This document shows, one piece after another, positions 44,898 through 57,378 of a stretch of 64,000 bases of DNA. Source of the DNA: Flaveria trinervia (lineage: Eukaryota > Streptophyta > Magnoliopsida > Asterales > Asteraceae); NCBI GenBank assembly GCA_025506515.1, contig CM046452.1, positions 43,863,444 through 43,927,443 of the forward strand. The letters run 5' to 3'. Below the pieces are notes generated by a model, which did not search any database, was not told the origin of the DNA, and was given only the letters and a program-made list of their open reading frames with translations. The position numbers were made by a program, and so were the translations under genes. Positions within the stretch are counted from its first letter, which is position 1. Each line of letters begins with the position of its first letter.

Positions 44898-46023
44898 TAA
44901 TAGAAACAAGTGCATGTGTGCAACGTGTGGAAGGATGCATGTATACACATGTATATATGAAGTCAAAATAATAATAACAACTTTGACCTCGGTTATTATA
45001 TGTGTATATATATTGTTTACCAACCTTTTATAATATATATGTATGTGATCTTAAGTCGGCATATGTAGCAATAGATACATACATACCATAATATTGTTTC
45101 AAGATAGAGTTTTCATATACGAACAAAGGAGTCATATATTTATGAGTTAGATCGTGTGTGCGATTTTGCCATCAATTAAACGGGTTGTCTTTTATACTCA
45201 AGCCATTAATCAAGAGGTAAGTACAACGACTTGTAATTAATTTATGTTATATGTTAATTACATGATATATGATGTTTATATTATGAGTTTGTATGAATTA
45301 TGTGGAGATGAGACGTGTTCAATTACATGTGATTTAAATTTATTTATTATGATAAACATGATTATGGGAGAAATGCTTTATATGATTACGGGTCAAAGTA
45401 TGTGTATTGCTAGTTTAAAATGGAGTAAAATATACGTAAGGATTTTGGGTATTGAAATCACAAGGGGTTCGAGTGTTGGACTCCACATATATATAAAAGG
45501 GGAGTTAAATATATGTAAGGATTTCGGGTTTTAAAATCCCAAGGAGTTCGGGCGTTGAACTCCACATATATAAAGAGATGAGCTAATGATCCTCAAGGGT
45601 TAAAAATAAACCCATAAGGAATTCGGGTGTTGAATTCCAAAGAAGTAAAGAGGATTAAGTAAATAAAGATTTTGGATGTTAAATTCCAATAAATAAAAAT
45701 ATGTTTTTGAAAATAAAGAGGTGTACTTACTTAGCGAAAGCTAATAAAAATATTTTTAAATGTTTTCAGGAAAAACACCAATAAATGGTTAAAACTTCAC
45801 GGACGAGATTGGACTGACGAAGGAACCCTACTCTCGTTTAATACTTAATATAATAAATATTGTATTAAAAGTTTGTAAAACGTTTATGTTTCTTGTAATG
45901 TTTATATATATATATATATAATGAAATGTATGTCACCACGAGTGACAAATTTTGTTGTGAACTGGAACCTAAACTCTATTAAAATTGGTGAAAGTATTTT
46001 ATAAAAAAAATTGGTGTGTTTCA
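44744..46023 (+). repeat. 5' LTR of gypsy 2 (1280 bp)
   Basis: Starts TGTAACATCACG and ends GTGTTTCA three bases before the PBS. It contains an (AAT)n run (about 44863-44895) and imperfect repeats of AAGGATTTTGGGT / GGGTGTTGAACTCCACATATAT at 45435-45690. Confidence 0.88.
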
Positions 46024-46026
46024 AGT

Positions 46027-46038
46027 TGGTATCAGAGC
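46027..46038 (+). other. primer binding site for initiator Met tRNA (gypsy 2)
   Basis: TGGTATCAGAGC immediately downstream of the 5' LTR. Confidence 0.93.
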
Positions 46039-46553
46039 ATGGTTTGAGAGATTTAAGTATATAAAAAGAAATACTTAGACTCGAACCATAAGTGCTACTG
46101 ATATTAAAATGAGGGAGTTCAGTCTAGAAGCGATCCAAGGAAGCAGATAAATGAGGAGTTTGTATTGGTGCTTCATGAAAACATATGAGAAAATATGTGT
46201 ACATTGAAATTTGTATGTTTGAAATATCATATGATAGTTGGAAAATTATAATGAGTATAATATATTATTTTCATACCTGGCCAGTATGAGGGTAATATAT
46301 CATATCATTGTGAATTTTCAAAGATCATATTATATAAAAACGTCAAACAGTAAGTGTGGGGATGGGGAGTATATATGCATAAAATGATGTGTATGTGTAA
46401 TATGTTATAAATACATATATAGTACTTTTTGGCCTTAATATATTGTTTGTCTTGACAATAAAGTATGAAGCATTAAGGCCTTAGATATGTGCTTGCAGTA
46501 TAGAAATCATTAGAACAAAAATAACATGAAATAAATAAATTGTTTAGAGATAT

Positions 46554-47690
46554 ATGGCGGATGAAAGAGGGGAGAATGCTATACAAGGCGAGGGAAGTCG
46601 TAACACTGAAAAGCATGTAGATAATGCTTCAAAAAGATCAGTGTATTCATCTCGTCTTAATAATAATACAACGTTTGTACCTGAAGAAATTCGTAGACAA
46701 ATTGCCATTGAAGTGGGAAAGGCATTTGAAGCCAATATCCCATATCTTCTAGCTGAAATGCAAAATTCTATTGGAATTATGCTAGAAGAAAATTTGAAAA
46801 AGAATGAAATGATTGTAGAAAAACCTACGAATAATATGGAAGCAGCGCCAATAACAGTCGAAAAACGTCACTGTACGTATACAGACTTCATGGTTTGTAA
46901 ACCCTTGCAATTCAAAGGTGAAATTGATCCTTTGGTTAGCCAAAGGTGGATAACAGCCATGGAGACTATTTTCAATACGTGTCATTGCGACCCGTGTGAT
47001 GAAGTGATGTTCGTGACAAACTAGTTTTGTGAAAGAGCTAAAGACTGGTGGGATATGGGGAAGAAGGAGAAAGGAAGAGAAATAATCAGGAATATGTCTT
47101 GGGAAGAATTTAAACCAATCATCCTAAAACATTTCAGTCCTCGTGTTGCAATTGATCGTATCACTGAAGAACTTCATATGCGTCAAGGCAATGAGACTGT
47201 GGATGAAGTCTTTGGAATATTCTATGATAAAGCGAAGTTTTGCCCTTCGTTATTCACTTCTGAAGAAATGTGGATGACTCGGTTTCATCTCATCCTTAAA
47301 ACATAAATTAGAGAATTTATTCTCCCTCAAAATGTGGAAGTCTTGATGAGCTTCTTAATTGGGCTCGTGAACGAGAAATGGAACTAAAAAGACAAGCGGA
47401 AAGAGATGGAAAACGAAAGGTTGAGGTTGTGATTCCTACAGCACCAACGAAGAAAGCAAAATTTTCAAAACCTGTCAAAGGGTTTGGTTCAATCAAAGAA
47501 TCTGGTAATTGTCAATTTTGTGGGAAAAGACATCTCGGAGAATGTCGTTACAAGAACCCAATTTGTTATAAATGTGGAAACCGGGGCATACCGCACCACA
47601 GTGTATAAGCCCTGTAAACCTATGTTATAACTGCTATAAGCAGGTCACATGAGAAATGATTGTCCAGAGCTTAAAACAAGGTTTGCCAAA
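46554..47690 (+). pseudogene. gag: gypsy 2 gag remnant
   Basis: Starts MADERGENAIQGEGSR and runs 156 codons to a TAG at about 47022. The capsid core continues after it (CERAKDWWDMGKK, EFKPIILKHFSP), with another stop near 47304 and a frame change near 47340. A Lys-rich linker leads to CCHC knuckles: CQFCGKRHLGEC, then CYKCGNRG whose second half is out of frame, then CYNC. This is the capsid/nucleocapsid protein of the element. At least two stops and three frameshifts. Confidence 0.88.
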
Positions 47691-50600
47691 GCTACGGAAG
47701 GATCAAGGGCCATAGAAAACATGAAACATTTGGAAGCTCCAAAACCACAGGGCAGGGCTTTTCAAATTATTGCTGAAGAAGCAAAGGTTGAACCTGATGT
47801 CGTCACAGGTACCTTTCTAGTCAATTCCCTCCCTACACATGTTTTATTTGATTCTGGAGCTAGTAGACCCTTTGTATCTATAAAGTTTGCATGCCATAGT
47901 TCTTTTGTTAGAAGTAAATTGGTACATGTGTTAGAAGTTGACATTGCTAGCGATAAAAGTTTCTCCATATCCGAAATATGTCGAAACTGTAAAGTAAATA
48001 TTCAAGGAAAGGAATATAAAATCGACTTAATTCCAATAGAAGTAAGGGAATTTGATGTAATTATTGGGATGGATTGGCTGTCCCAGTATCACGCGTCAAT
48101 AATTTGCAATCGAAAGATTGTTCAATTTATGTCACCAATGGGAGAACAAATTTGTATCTACAGAGAAAGAAAGAGCAACATAATTGTATGCTCAATGGCG
48201 AAAGCCAAGAATTACATACGGCATGGACATCAAGCGTTTCTAGCCTACGTGGCTGATAAAGAAATAAAAAAGAAGAAACTTGATGAGTCCCTGTAGTTAA
48301 AGAATTCCCAGACGTTTTTCCTAACGAGCTTCCAGGTGTTCCACCAACAAGGGAAATTGAATTCAAAATCGATTTAGTTCCTGGAGCTAAACCTATGGCT
48401 AAATCACCATATCGACTGGCACCAAATGAGATAAGGGAGTTGATGTCTCAACTCCAAGATCTTTTGGATAAAGGTTTCATTCGCCCAAGTGTTTCACCTT
48501 GGGGTGCGCCTATATTGTTCGTTAAAAAGAAGAATGGTAGCATGCGTATGTGCATTGATTACCGTGAATTGAATAAGCTGACCATCAAGAATAGGTACCC
48601 TTTGCCTAGAATTGATGATCTTTTTGACCAACTACAAGGCGCTAGCTGGTTTTCAAAGATCGATTTAAGGTCAGGTTATCATCAAGTTAAGGTACGAGAA
48701 GAAAATGTACCTAAGACCGCTTTTCGTACTCGTTATGGGCATTATGAATTTGTTGTGATGCCATTTGGTTTAACGAATGCTCCAGCGGTTTTCATGGATC
48801 TTATGAATCGAGTATGTAAGCCTATGCTTGATCGTTCAGTCATCGTCTTTATCGATGATATTCTCATCTATTCACGGACCGAAGAAGATCACGCTCGACA
48901 TTTTCGTGAGGTTCTCAATGTTCTAAGAAAAGAGAAGTTATATGCAAAATTTTCTAAATGTGCATTCTGGCTTCAAGAAGTCCAATTTTTGGGTCATGTG
49001 GTGAATGCGAAGGGTATTTTGGTGGATCCCGCCAGAGTAGAGACTATTATGAAATGGCCACCTCCTAAGACCCCAACTGAAGTCAAAAACTTTCTGGTTT
49101 AGTTGGTTATTATCGGCGTTTTATTCAGGATTTCTTGAAAATAGCTTCCCCGTTGACAAAGCAAACTCGAAAGAATTCCAAATTGAATGGAACCAAGAAC
49201 AAGAAAAGGCGTTCCAAATTTTGAAGAAAAGTTAACTAAATCTCCGGTCTTGGCACTACCGGAAGGAACTGAAGATTTTGTAGTTTATTCTGATGCCTCA
49301 TGTGTAGGATTGGGTTGTGTTCTTATGCAAAGAGGGAGGTAATAGCTTACGCTTCACGTCAGTTGAAGTCACATGAAGCAAATTATCCAACCCATGATCT
49401 TGAGCTGGCAGCAGTTGTATTTGCGTTGAAAATTTGGAAGCATTACTTGTATGGTACGAAGTGCACTATATACACTGATCATAAAAGTTTGAAATATTTC
49501 TTTGACCAGAAAGAATTGAATATGAGGCAACGAAGATGGTTAGAACTGGTCAAGGACTATGACTGTGAGATACTTTATCATCCGGGTAAAGCTAACATTG
49601 TAGCTGATGCTTTATGCCGGAAGGAGAGTTACACTCCGATTAAAGTAAAGTCATATAAACTGATTGTGAATACAGACTTGTTTGGTCAAATTAAAGTTGC
49701 ACAATCAGAGGCATTGAAAGATGAAAATTTAAAACGCGAAAGGATTATTGGTCAAATCCATCAACTTGAGGAGAATGATAAAGGAATTAAAGTTTGTTTT
49801 GGACGAATTTGGATTCCTTGGACTTGTAAAATCAAAACAATGATTCTTGATGAGGTGCATAAATCAAAATACTCAATTCATCCAGGTGCAACCAAGATGT
49901 ATAACGATTTAAAAAAAGAGTATTGGTGGCCTGGAATGAAAAGAGATATTCTAAATATGTGGAAAAATGCTTGACTTGCTTACAAGTCAAAGCTGAACAT
50001 CAAAAGCCATATGGTAAAATGCAACCACTAGAAATTCCATTATGGAAGTGGGAGCATATTACGATGGATCTGGTGACGAAACTTCCTAAAACTGCCAAGG
50101 GATATGATGCAATATGGGTAATCGTTGATCGTTTGACAAAGAGTGCTCACTTTATACCCATTCGAGAAAACTATTTGTCTGAACGAATGGCGGAAGTGTA
50201 CGTTAATGAGGTGGTCTCAAGGCATGGTGTGCCACTATCTATTGTTCCGGATAGAGACACACGTTTCACCTCAAGATTTTGGAGGAAATTTCAAGAAGGG
50301 ATGGGCACCAAATTGTTAATTAGCACAGCATATCACCCACAAACCGATGGGCAAAGCGAGAGAACAATTCAAACTCTTGAAGATATGCTACGTGCATGTA
50401 TTATTGATTTTGGTGGTGGCAGTTGGGACAAATATTTGCCTTTAGCTGAGTTCTCTTATAATAATAGTTATCATTCGAGCATTGGAATGCCCCCGTTCGA
50501 AATGCTTTATGGTAGAAAATGTCGCACTCCTGTATGTTGGGGAGAGGTAGGTCAAAGAGAACTTGCTAATAAAGAAGTGGTAGAGGCGACGAACAAAAAG

Positions 50601-51134
50601 ATTGATCAAATCAAAGCGCATTTAAAAGCGGCTCAAGATTGACAAAAGTTGTATGCTGATAAGCGTAGACGACCAATTGAATTTCAAGTGGGAGACTATG
50701 TTATGTTGAAAGTCTCTCCATGGAAAGGAGTGATTCGTTTCCGTAAACGTGGCAAGTTAAGCCCATGGTTTATTGGTCCGTTTAAAATTATTGCTCGTGT
50801 GGGACAAGTGGCGTATCGTCTGGAATTACCTGACGAATTAAACGAAATACATAACACATTTCATGTGTCATATTTACGAAAATGTTTGGCTGATGAAACG
50901 ACATATGTGTCGTTGAACGAAATAGAAGTGGATGAAAAGCTTAACTACATAGAAAAGCCAGTGGCGATTCTTGATCATAAAGTTAAGCAATTGCGAAATA
51001 AAGAAATAAGTCAAGTAAAAGTACAATGGAAACATCGGCGTGGTTCTGATACCACATGGGAAGCCGAAGATGAAATGAGGAAATATTACCCTGAGTTATT
51101 GAAGGTGCAAATAGGTTTCGGGAACGAAACCTAA
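47649..51134 (+). pseudogene. pol: gypsy 2 pol: protease, RT, RNase H, integrase, chromodomain
   Basis: Domains in order: protease with LFDSGASRPF (about 47845-47875) and IIGMDWLSQ; RT (48395-49102) with CIDYRELNKL, KIDLRSGYHQV and the catalytic VFIDDILIYS near 48845; RNase H (49245-49620) with YSDAS, YTDHKSL and ADALCRKE. The integrase zinc-binding region (HKSKYSIHPG) is broken by a frame change near 49967. The integrase core has TMDLVTKLP, VPDRDTRFTS and HPQTDGQSERT, so all three acidic residues are present. The C-terminal segment (50649-51134) carries the GPF motif and a chromodomain (VQWKHRRGSDTTWEAEDEM), defining a chromovirus that probably targets heterochromatin. Breaks lie near 48295, 49100, 49970 and 50642. 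Confidence 0.92.
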
Positions 51135-51136
51135 AT

Positions 51137-51150
51137 AAGTGGGGAAGAGT
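51137..51150 (+). other. polypurine tract of gypsy 2
   Basis: AAGTGGGGAAGAGT directly before the 3' LTR. Confidence 0.8.
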
Positions 51151-51291
51151 TGTAACATCCCGTTTTATGGATAAAATATTTAAAATACATATTTTAAATA
51201 TTGTTTAATGAGTAAGTTTTGAAACAAATTATTACCGAGTTGTATGACGTTTAACAAAATAATTATCAATAATAATAATATAATAATAATA

Positions 51292-51322
<31 letters not shown>

Positions 51323-51972
51323 TAATATAATAATAATAATAATAATAATAAGAATAATAATAATAATATAATAATAAATTAATGTGCAACGTGTGGAAGA
51401 TGCATGTATACACATGTATATATGAAGTCAAAATAATAATAACTTTGACAATTATGATATAGAGTCGGTTATTGTATGTGTATATATATTGTTTACCAAC
51501 CTTTTATAATATATATGTATGTGATCTTAAGTCGGCACATGTAGCAATAGATACATACATACCATAATATTGTTTCAAGATAGAGTTTTCATATACGAAC
51601 AAAGGAGTCATATATTTATGAGTTAGATCGTGTGTGCGATTTTGCCATCAATTAAACGGGTTGTCTTTTATACTCAAGCCATTAATCAAGAGGTAAGTAT
51701 AACGACTCGTAATTAATTTATGTTATACGTTTAACTACATGATATATGATGTTTAATATTATGAGTTTGTATGAATTATGTGGAGATAAGACGTGTTCAA
51801 TTACATGTGATTTGAATTTATTTATTATGATAAAATGATTATGGGAGAAATGCTTTATATGATTACGGGTCAAAGTATGTGTATTGTTAGTTAAAATGGA
51901 GTAAAATATATGTAAGGATTTTGGGTGTTGAAATCACAAGGGGTTTGAGTGTTGAACTCCACATATATATTT
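51151..51972 (+). repeat. 3' LTR of gypsy 2, truncated by the copia 3 insertion
   Basis: Collinear with 44744-45495 but with a much longer (AAT)n tract (51268-51378, against about 33 bp in the 5' LTR). It ends at CTCCACATATATAT, where the TGACAGG end of copia 3 follows. Confidence 0.88.
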
Positions 51973-52935
51973 TGACAGGATCAGTGATCTCAAGTTTGAT
52001 GGATTAGAGTGTAACGCAGCGGAATAAGATCAAGAATTAGACAATTATAGTAAGAATTTGATATTCGTATGCATTAAGAACAAATACGGTTGTAACGAGA
52101 GAATATATTCTATGAAAAGGAATGTTTCGATTATATCAAATGTTTCTGCTCAATCATTCACATGTTACAATTAGGTTGACACTCCTTATATAGAGTGCAA
52201 TCACTGCTGATATCACGGGATAGTGACATCTGGCAGATTTACTACAAAAATAACTAACACTTAACAAACTACTGAAATGTTCACAACTACTGAGAACATA
52301 TCAGAGAGTGCTAAGCACAAAATATAAAACTACTGATGCTAAACTACTGAAACTAAACTACTGATTACAAACTACTGAAAAGGGAAAATATAAAACTACT
52401 GAAAGAAAACCGTCACAACTACTGAAGAAGACCTCTGCAGCTGTTGTGACAACGTCTGATACTTGTCTTCAGTACTTGTCTTCAGCACTTGTCTTCAGAC
52501 TGTCTTCAGTACTTGTCTTCAGACTTTGTCTTCAGCACTTGTGTCTTCAGACTTTGTCTTCAACACTTGTCTTCAGACTTTGTCTTCAGCATTTGTGTCT
52601 TCAGACTTTGTCTGCAGCACTTGTGTCTTCAGACTGTCTTCAGCACTTGTGTCTTCAGACTTTGTCTTCAGCACTTGTGTCTTCAGACTTTGTCTTCAGC
52701 ACTTGTCTTCAGACTTTGTCTTCAACACTTGTGTCTTCAGACTTTGTCTTCAGCACTTGTGTCTTCAGACTGTCTTCAGCACTGTGTCTTCAGACTTTGT
52801 CTTCAGCACTTGTCTTCAGACTTTCTTAGCACTTGTGTCTTCAGACTTTGTCTTCATCAGCACTGTGTTGTGCACGTGTGTCTGTGGGACTTAAAGGTTT
52901 TTCTGATCCGGCTCATTGTTTCTTTTGGTCCAACA
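51973..52935 (-). repeat. 3' LTR of copia 3 (963 bp)
   Basis: Minus strand: starts TGTTGGACC next to the polypurine tract and ends CTGATCCTGTCA. The outer end repeats at 63812-64000. U3 holds a long repeat array (52440-52865), ACTACTGAA words (52250-52440) and a CTATATAAG TATA box at 52193-52185. Confidence 0.9.
52440..52865 (-). repeat. U3 tandem array of TTCAGACTTTGTCTTCAGCA-type units
   Basis: About 15 imperfect units of 15-31 bp, built from CTTGTGTCTTCAGA and CTTTGTCTTCAGCA. Three overlapping plus-strand frames that read Leu-Gln-Thr-Leu-Ser-Ser repeats come from it and are not genes. Confidence 0.9.
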
Positions 52936-52948
52936 ACTCCCCCTGAAC
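52936..52948 (-). other. polypurine tract of copia 3
   Basis: The minus strand reads GTTCAGGGGGAGT, adjacent to the LTR start. Confidence 0.8.
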
Positions 52949-53135
52949 CAATGCAGCCAAAACCTTTAACTTTATTAGGTCCCACTTATTGTTGGCAAAG
53001 ACTTCTCTTGATCAGCTTCAGAGAATCGGATCAGCACAGGCCAGGAAGAGGTTTCTAATCATGTGTTTGGCTAAGTATGGAGGGGAACTCTGTTTTGGGG
53101 AATCTGGACATAGAGTTTTGATCCAACCATGAAAC

Positions 53136-56100
53136 CTACTTCCCATTTACGAGTCTGTAAGACTCACGAACATAGGCCTCAAGGAGAACAACCTGTTCCT
53201 CCTTGGAGAGTTCTTCTACTCCTCCTTCAAAGAAGAACTCTGGACCATAGTACTCAGATAGGTACTTTACAGTCCTGCCATTCTTCAACTCCACAGTAGT
53301 TATCTCCCTATAGACAAATTCATCGGAGGGTGCCCTCAAGGAGTAACTGGAGCTCATTCTTCTTAATGTCTTCAAGCTTCTTATATAATACCCCTTTTTG
53401 ATCATCTTGTTTTCCAGTAGGCTTGAGGGGTCATTTTTGATTGATGAGCCTTCTTGAATTCATCGAGTATTTCCCAAGGTGAGACTACAATGGCCAACAT
53501 GATTGTAGAGTCTATTGTTTTTCTAACCTGGCCATTGTATCTATGTGGAATGGATCTTTTGTGTATTCTAGAGCTCACCTTGGGGTCTGACCATACTCTC
53601 ACTCTCTCTTTTTGATACTGAAATGTGTGTCTGAGAGTGTACAGCCTCTGAGCATGCCCTTTCATGGCTTGTATAGATGATGACTGGGGAAATTCCTTGT
53701 CAACCATCTTCAGTAGTTGCTCATCGTGCTGCTGCTTCTACTGTCTTCATCTTCTATTTTGACTCTAACCATTTCCCTTTGTGAGTCAGTGTGATCATGA
53801 GTTGACTCCTGGGTTCTGGTACCCTTAGAACAGCAGAGAGTGGCAGACTATCATCTTCATCATCTTCTTCTCTTCTTCTTCTTCTCTCTCTCTCCCTCAG
53901 CACCCTTCTCCTCCTTCTAGGTGCATCACTGATGATGGTTGGGTTGGTTTTTTTTGTGGAAGGAATGGGTTTGAGGGTTGAGGATGTTTGGATTTGAGTT
54001 TTGAGATTGGTTTGGAGATTTGAGGGGTAGGCTGTTTTTGAGTGGGTGATTGGGAAGGTTGTTCAAGCATTTTGGTTGTAAGTTTGGCTTTTGTGAGTTT
54101 TTGCCATTTCAAGCCTTTTCCCAGCTCCAGCCTCATCAAGTGCTTCAAATTATCCCCTTATGAAATTGCTCAGACAAACAGATTCTGGTGGCTATAGCCA
54201 GAATGCTGTCTCTGGTCCATGAACGAATCTCCATCAGTGATCTTCCTAAATATTTGGCTATGAATCGAATCATGATCTCCAATCTCTCTTTCTCCAGCAC
54301 ACTGTACCCCCCATCTGTTTGGATTTCATTTACTTCCAACTTCCACCTCTGATCTCACTGTCTAGTTTGGCTGTATCAAAGTCTTGCTTGAAGAGTTGCT
54401 CAATGATTTTGTCCATGGATCGGCTGTGTGCTTCATCTGCATCTTTTATAGCTCCTCCAAGGATTTTCTTCAGCATTCTTTTGATCACCAGCACTTTTCT
54501 TTCTTTTGTAAGTGATCAGTTGTTGTTCCTTTTCCTTCTCCAACTCCTTGGGTTTTCTCTTGTGCCTTCTCATCCTCAGTTCTTTTTTTCTTTTCTTTCA
54601 TGCTGTTCTCTCTCTGTCCTCTCCCCTTTTTGGATGCATTGGTTGCAGGGGTTTGTACCGCAGAAAGTTTCTTGTGCACAGCATCATCAATGAGTGGTTG
54701 TAGACTTGAGGATCCTCTCATCAATGGCTTTATGAACAATGTCATTGATGATGGGAGTGATGAGAGGTAAGGATTGTTGGAAGCAGCACCATCTGCTCAG
54801 GGGGGTTCTGTCCCTGAGAGATAGTGCCAAAGGCAGAGGCTGGAGGCTCAGTGAAGTGAGAGGGTGAAGTGTTTGGGGGACCTTCGAATGAAGGTGCCAT
54901 CTGTGGGTTAGTGGGGGCAGATGGACTTACATCCTGAGACTTCTTGGCAAGCAGTTCTTGTAGTCTGCTTACCTCAGCCTCCAGGATGTGTGTTGGGCTA
55001 GAACATCATAGAAAAAGCCTAGGTCATCATCAGCAGATGTTGAATCACCTGACCTCCTGCTTGTAGCAGGATGTACATGCATCGGGTGTAGACCAGTTTT
55101 AGCATGTGCCCCTTTTTCTTGGAACTGGGACTTCCAGCCTCAGGACGATGTCCTTCATCAGCTGTTGCCTCTGGTGAGGTCTTAGCTATGTTACCAGCCT
55201 CAGTCTGATCATGTGCTGATTCAGAAGAGGTGGCAGCCTCACCAGATGTTCGTATCTGCATATCCACACCAGGAGATAGAAACAGTTAAACCCTGGTGCT
55301 GTGGGTTGTCAGAAGCATGTTGATCCTCTTCCTCAATTGCTGTGGTTCTCCCCTTTGTTGGTGTTTGTTGGGGAGGAGGAGAGGCATGCAGCTGAGTCAG
55401 CACGTTTGCAATTATAATGGTTGGACTTTGGGGGGCATTTGCTTGGGGAGAGGAGATAGAAACGATTGCATCGGGGAGAGGAATGCTCTTCAATGATAAC
55501 CTCCTCAAGTGAGAGAGGTCTCACGATGTGGTTGCCCTGATAAGTTTGCATCAGGATCCTTTGAGAGGATGCCTGTGCGGGGTTAGCTGGTAGAGTCTCT
55601 GATACTGCTGGGGGGTTAAAACCAGCAAGTATATCCTGCCTTGGTGGTACAGGAGCATCTTCAGGGGACTCATCTCCCTGAATAGCTGTTTGGGGGCGTT
55701 TGGTTTTGGTTTGGTGGGGACTCTGGATCTGGTGGTGGAAGCTGTGGGTTCCCTCTGCTTGGGTTTTAGCATTCGGGCAGCTTCTTTGAGAGTGAGGTCT
55801 GAGTTGTGCCTGGAGTATACCTCAGCCAAAACAGCTGGTGCAGGGACTCCAAGGCCAACAAGGCCATCATTTTAATTCATTTAAAATAATGGCCATCAGA
55901 AACCTGGGATATAATAGCCAGCGGTTTGCCGCAGGTTTCTGAGCCAAGTTCTTTATTTCTAGAAACACGATTTCAGAGAAATTTAGCGGTTGGTGTTCTA
56001 GAATAGAATACAATACCTGTTGCCATTGGGATGACATTTGATCCCAAGAGGATGTCTTTGAAGCTAAGCATACATTTACCATGTGAAAGATAAGTTTTTC

Positions 56101-56501
56101 AGCATCATGGAAATGTTTCTTCAGAATAGTTGTAGCCCGAAGATCACCTTCATACCCATTATTGATAAAGGACATATCCATTGTGCCCTTTGGGTATTCA
56201 GTCACAGTGGTGGAGTCATGTAAGTGTAATGCCTGACGAATGATGTCGGCTGTAACAACCACTGGTTCTGGTTGACGAGGGACCGAACAGAGATTTGGCC
56301 AGTAGACTCATCAGTATGAACAAAAACATTTGACCAGAATTGACTGAGAGATTCAGGGTAGATGGTCGGATTCAAGAGAAAGGCTGTGCGATATGGGGAA
56401 TCCACCATTAGGTCAATGGCATTATCAAATTTGTTCCAGAAAGCCGACTTGGTAAGGTATGCAACGCAGTTTGTGCGTGGTTTTAGGCTCATGGTTGCCA
56501 T
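53136..56501 (-). pseudogene. additional ORF of copia 3 (function unknown)
   Basis: Starts at 56501 (MATMSLKPRTNCVAYLTK), just downstream of a TATAAATA box. The conserved N-terminal domain has AFLLNPTIYPESLSQFW, then after a frame change near 56250 ADIIRQALHLHD and NRWLLYPRFLMAII, the family landmarks also seen in copia 2 and in the older fragment. A long Lys/Pro/Ser/Thr/Gln-rich linker follows (55829-53897), with many stops. The C-terminal block (53707-53136) is basic and Tyr/Arg-rich (RLYTLRHTFQYQKERVRVW) and ends VRESYRLVNGK. No signal peptide or membrane span is evident, so a true envelope role is not supported by what can be seen. Confidence 0.75.
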
Positions 56502-56557
56502 TTTTGAAAGTATGAGGTCAGAAGAACGGCTAATGGAACGTTTGAGAAGAAGACAGG

Positions 56558-56565
56558 TATTTATA
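56558..56565 (-). promoter_or_regulatory. internal TATA box upstream of the copia 3 additional ORF
   Basis: TATAAATA on the minus strand, about 57 bp before the ATG at 56501. Its context AACCTATAAATACC also occurs at the LTR TATA of copia 2 (11412-11427). A start about 30 bp downstream would leave a short leader. Confidence 0.5.
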
Positions 56566-56582
56566 GGTTGGGATAGGAAAAG

Positions 56583-57260
56583 GCTGAAAGAAAACTACTG
56601 AAGGTTTTGGTGTGGTCATCAGCTGTTTGAAACTACTGATGACGTGGTATTAACCTTCAGAGGTTTAAAACGACTGACAGTGGTGGTGTTGTCATCAGTT
56701 GTTATAAACCTGAAGACTTGGTTTTGACCATCAGACGTTGAAACAGCTGAAGTCTTGGTGTTAACCATCAGTAGTTGTGAAACTACTGAAGGTCTTGGTT
56801 TTGACTTCAAATGATGTAAACTGAGGACTTGGTGTTTGTCATCAGTATTTTGAAACTACTGAAGACAGTGGTTTTGTCATCAGTTGTTGTAAACAGCTAA
56901 GACTTGGTGTTAGTCTTCAGTAGTTGTAAACTACTGAAGACATAGTTTTGGCTTCAGTTGTTTTAATGAACAGTAGTTGTATATATAACGACTGAAGAGA
57001 AATTTCTCATCAGCTGTTTTCGTCAATTCATAGCTTTTCAGCTGTTTCAGTCTGACCTCCACACTTACTCATCAGACTTAGATCTAAGTTTCAGACGTTT
57101 CATTGGTCATCAGTACTTATCTGCATTTCTGACATCAGTAGTTGTAGCTACATCAGCTGTTGTGACTACATCAGCTGTTGTAACTACATCAGCTGTTTTA
57201 ACAAATAGTACTTGAGTACTGAGAAGTTACTTAAGCTCCAGTAGTTTTAAAAACTTCTGA
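56583..57260 (-). repeat. internal ACTACTGAAG/CATCAGTAGTTG repeat array
   Basis: About 650 bp of imperfect words CATCAGTAGTTGTAAACTAC, TGAAGACTTGGTTTTG and CATCAGCTGTTGTAACTA lie between RNase H and the internal TATA. It shares CAGCTGTTGTGAC with the 3' LTR (57154-57166 and 52438-52450). Confidence 0.8.
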
Positions 57261-57378
57261 AGGGAGGATAACTTCAGTACTTATATATGACAATAATAAA
57301 CTAATGATCATCATTACTTGTGAGCTGAGATCATCAGTAGTTGTCACTTATTCTAGCTGCAGCATACCAAGCCTAGCA

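Larger units (their letters stand above)
44744..51972 (+). mobile_element. Ty3/gypsy chromovirus 2, 3' LTR interrupted by copia 3
   Basis: Plus-strand order: 5' LTR, iMet PBS, gag, protease, RT, RNase H, integrase, chromodomain, polypurine tract, 3' LTR. Both LTRs start TGTAACATC. Over the first 125 bases the LTRs differ at about six positions, all but one transitions, so the insertion is not recent. The 3' LTR breaks off at 51972, where copia 3 starts. The missing part corresponds to 45496-46023 of the 5' LTR. Flank TGTTA (44739-44743) is the expected left target duplication. Confidence 0.92.

Noticed and set aside
52446..53058. Overlapping plus-strand frames with Leu-Gln-Thr-Leu-Ser-Ser repeats, resembling a repeat protein
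   Set aside because: All three frames are open because of the U3 tandem array of copia 3; the region is on the antisense strand of the LTR.
53136..56501. Envelope protein in copia 3
   Set aside because: Position fits the envelope-like label used for SIRE elements, but no signal peptide, membrane span or cleavage site is visible; kept as an additional ORF of unknown function.
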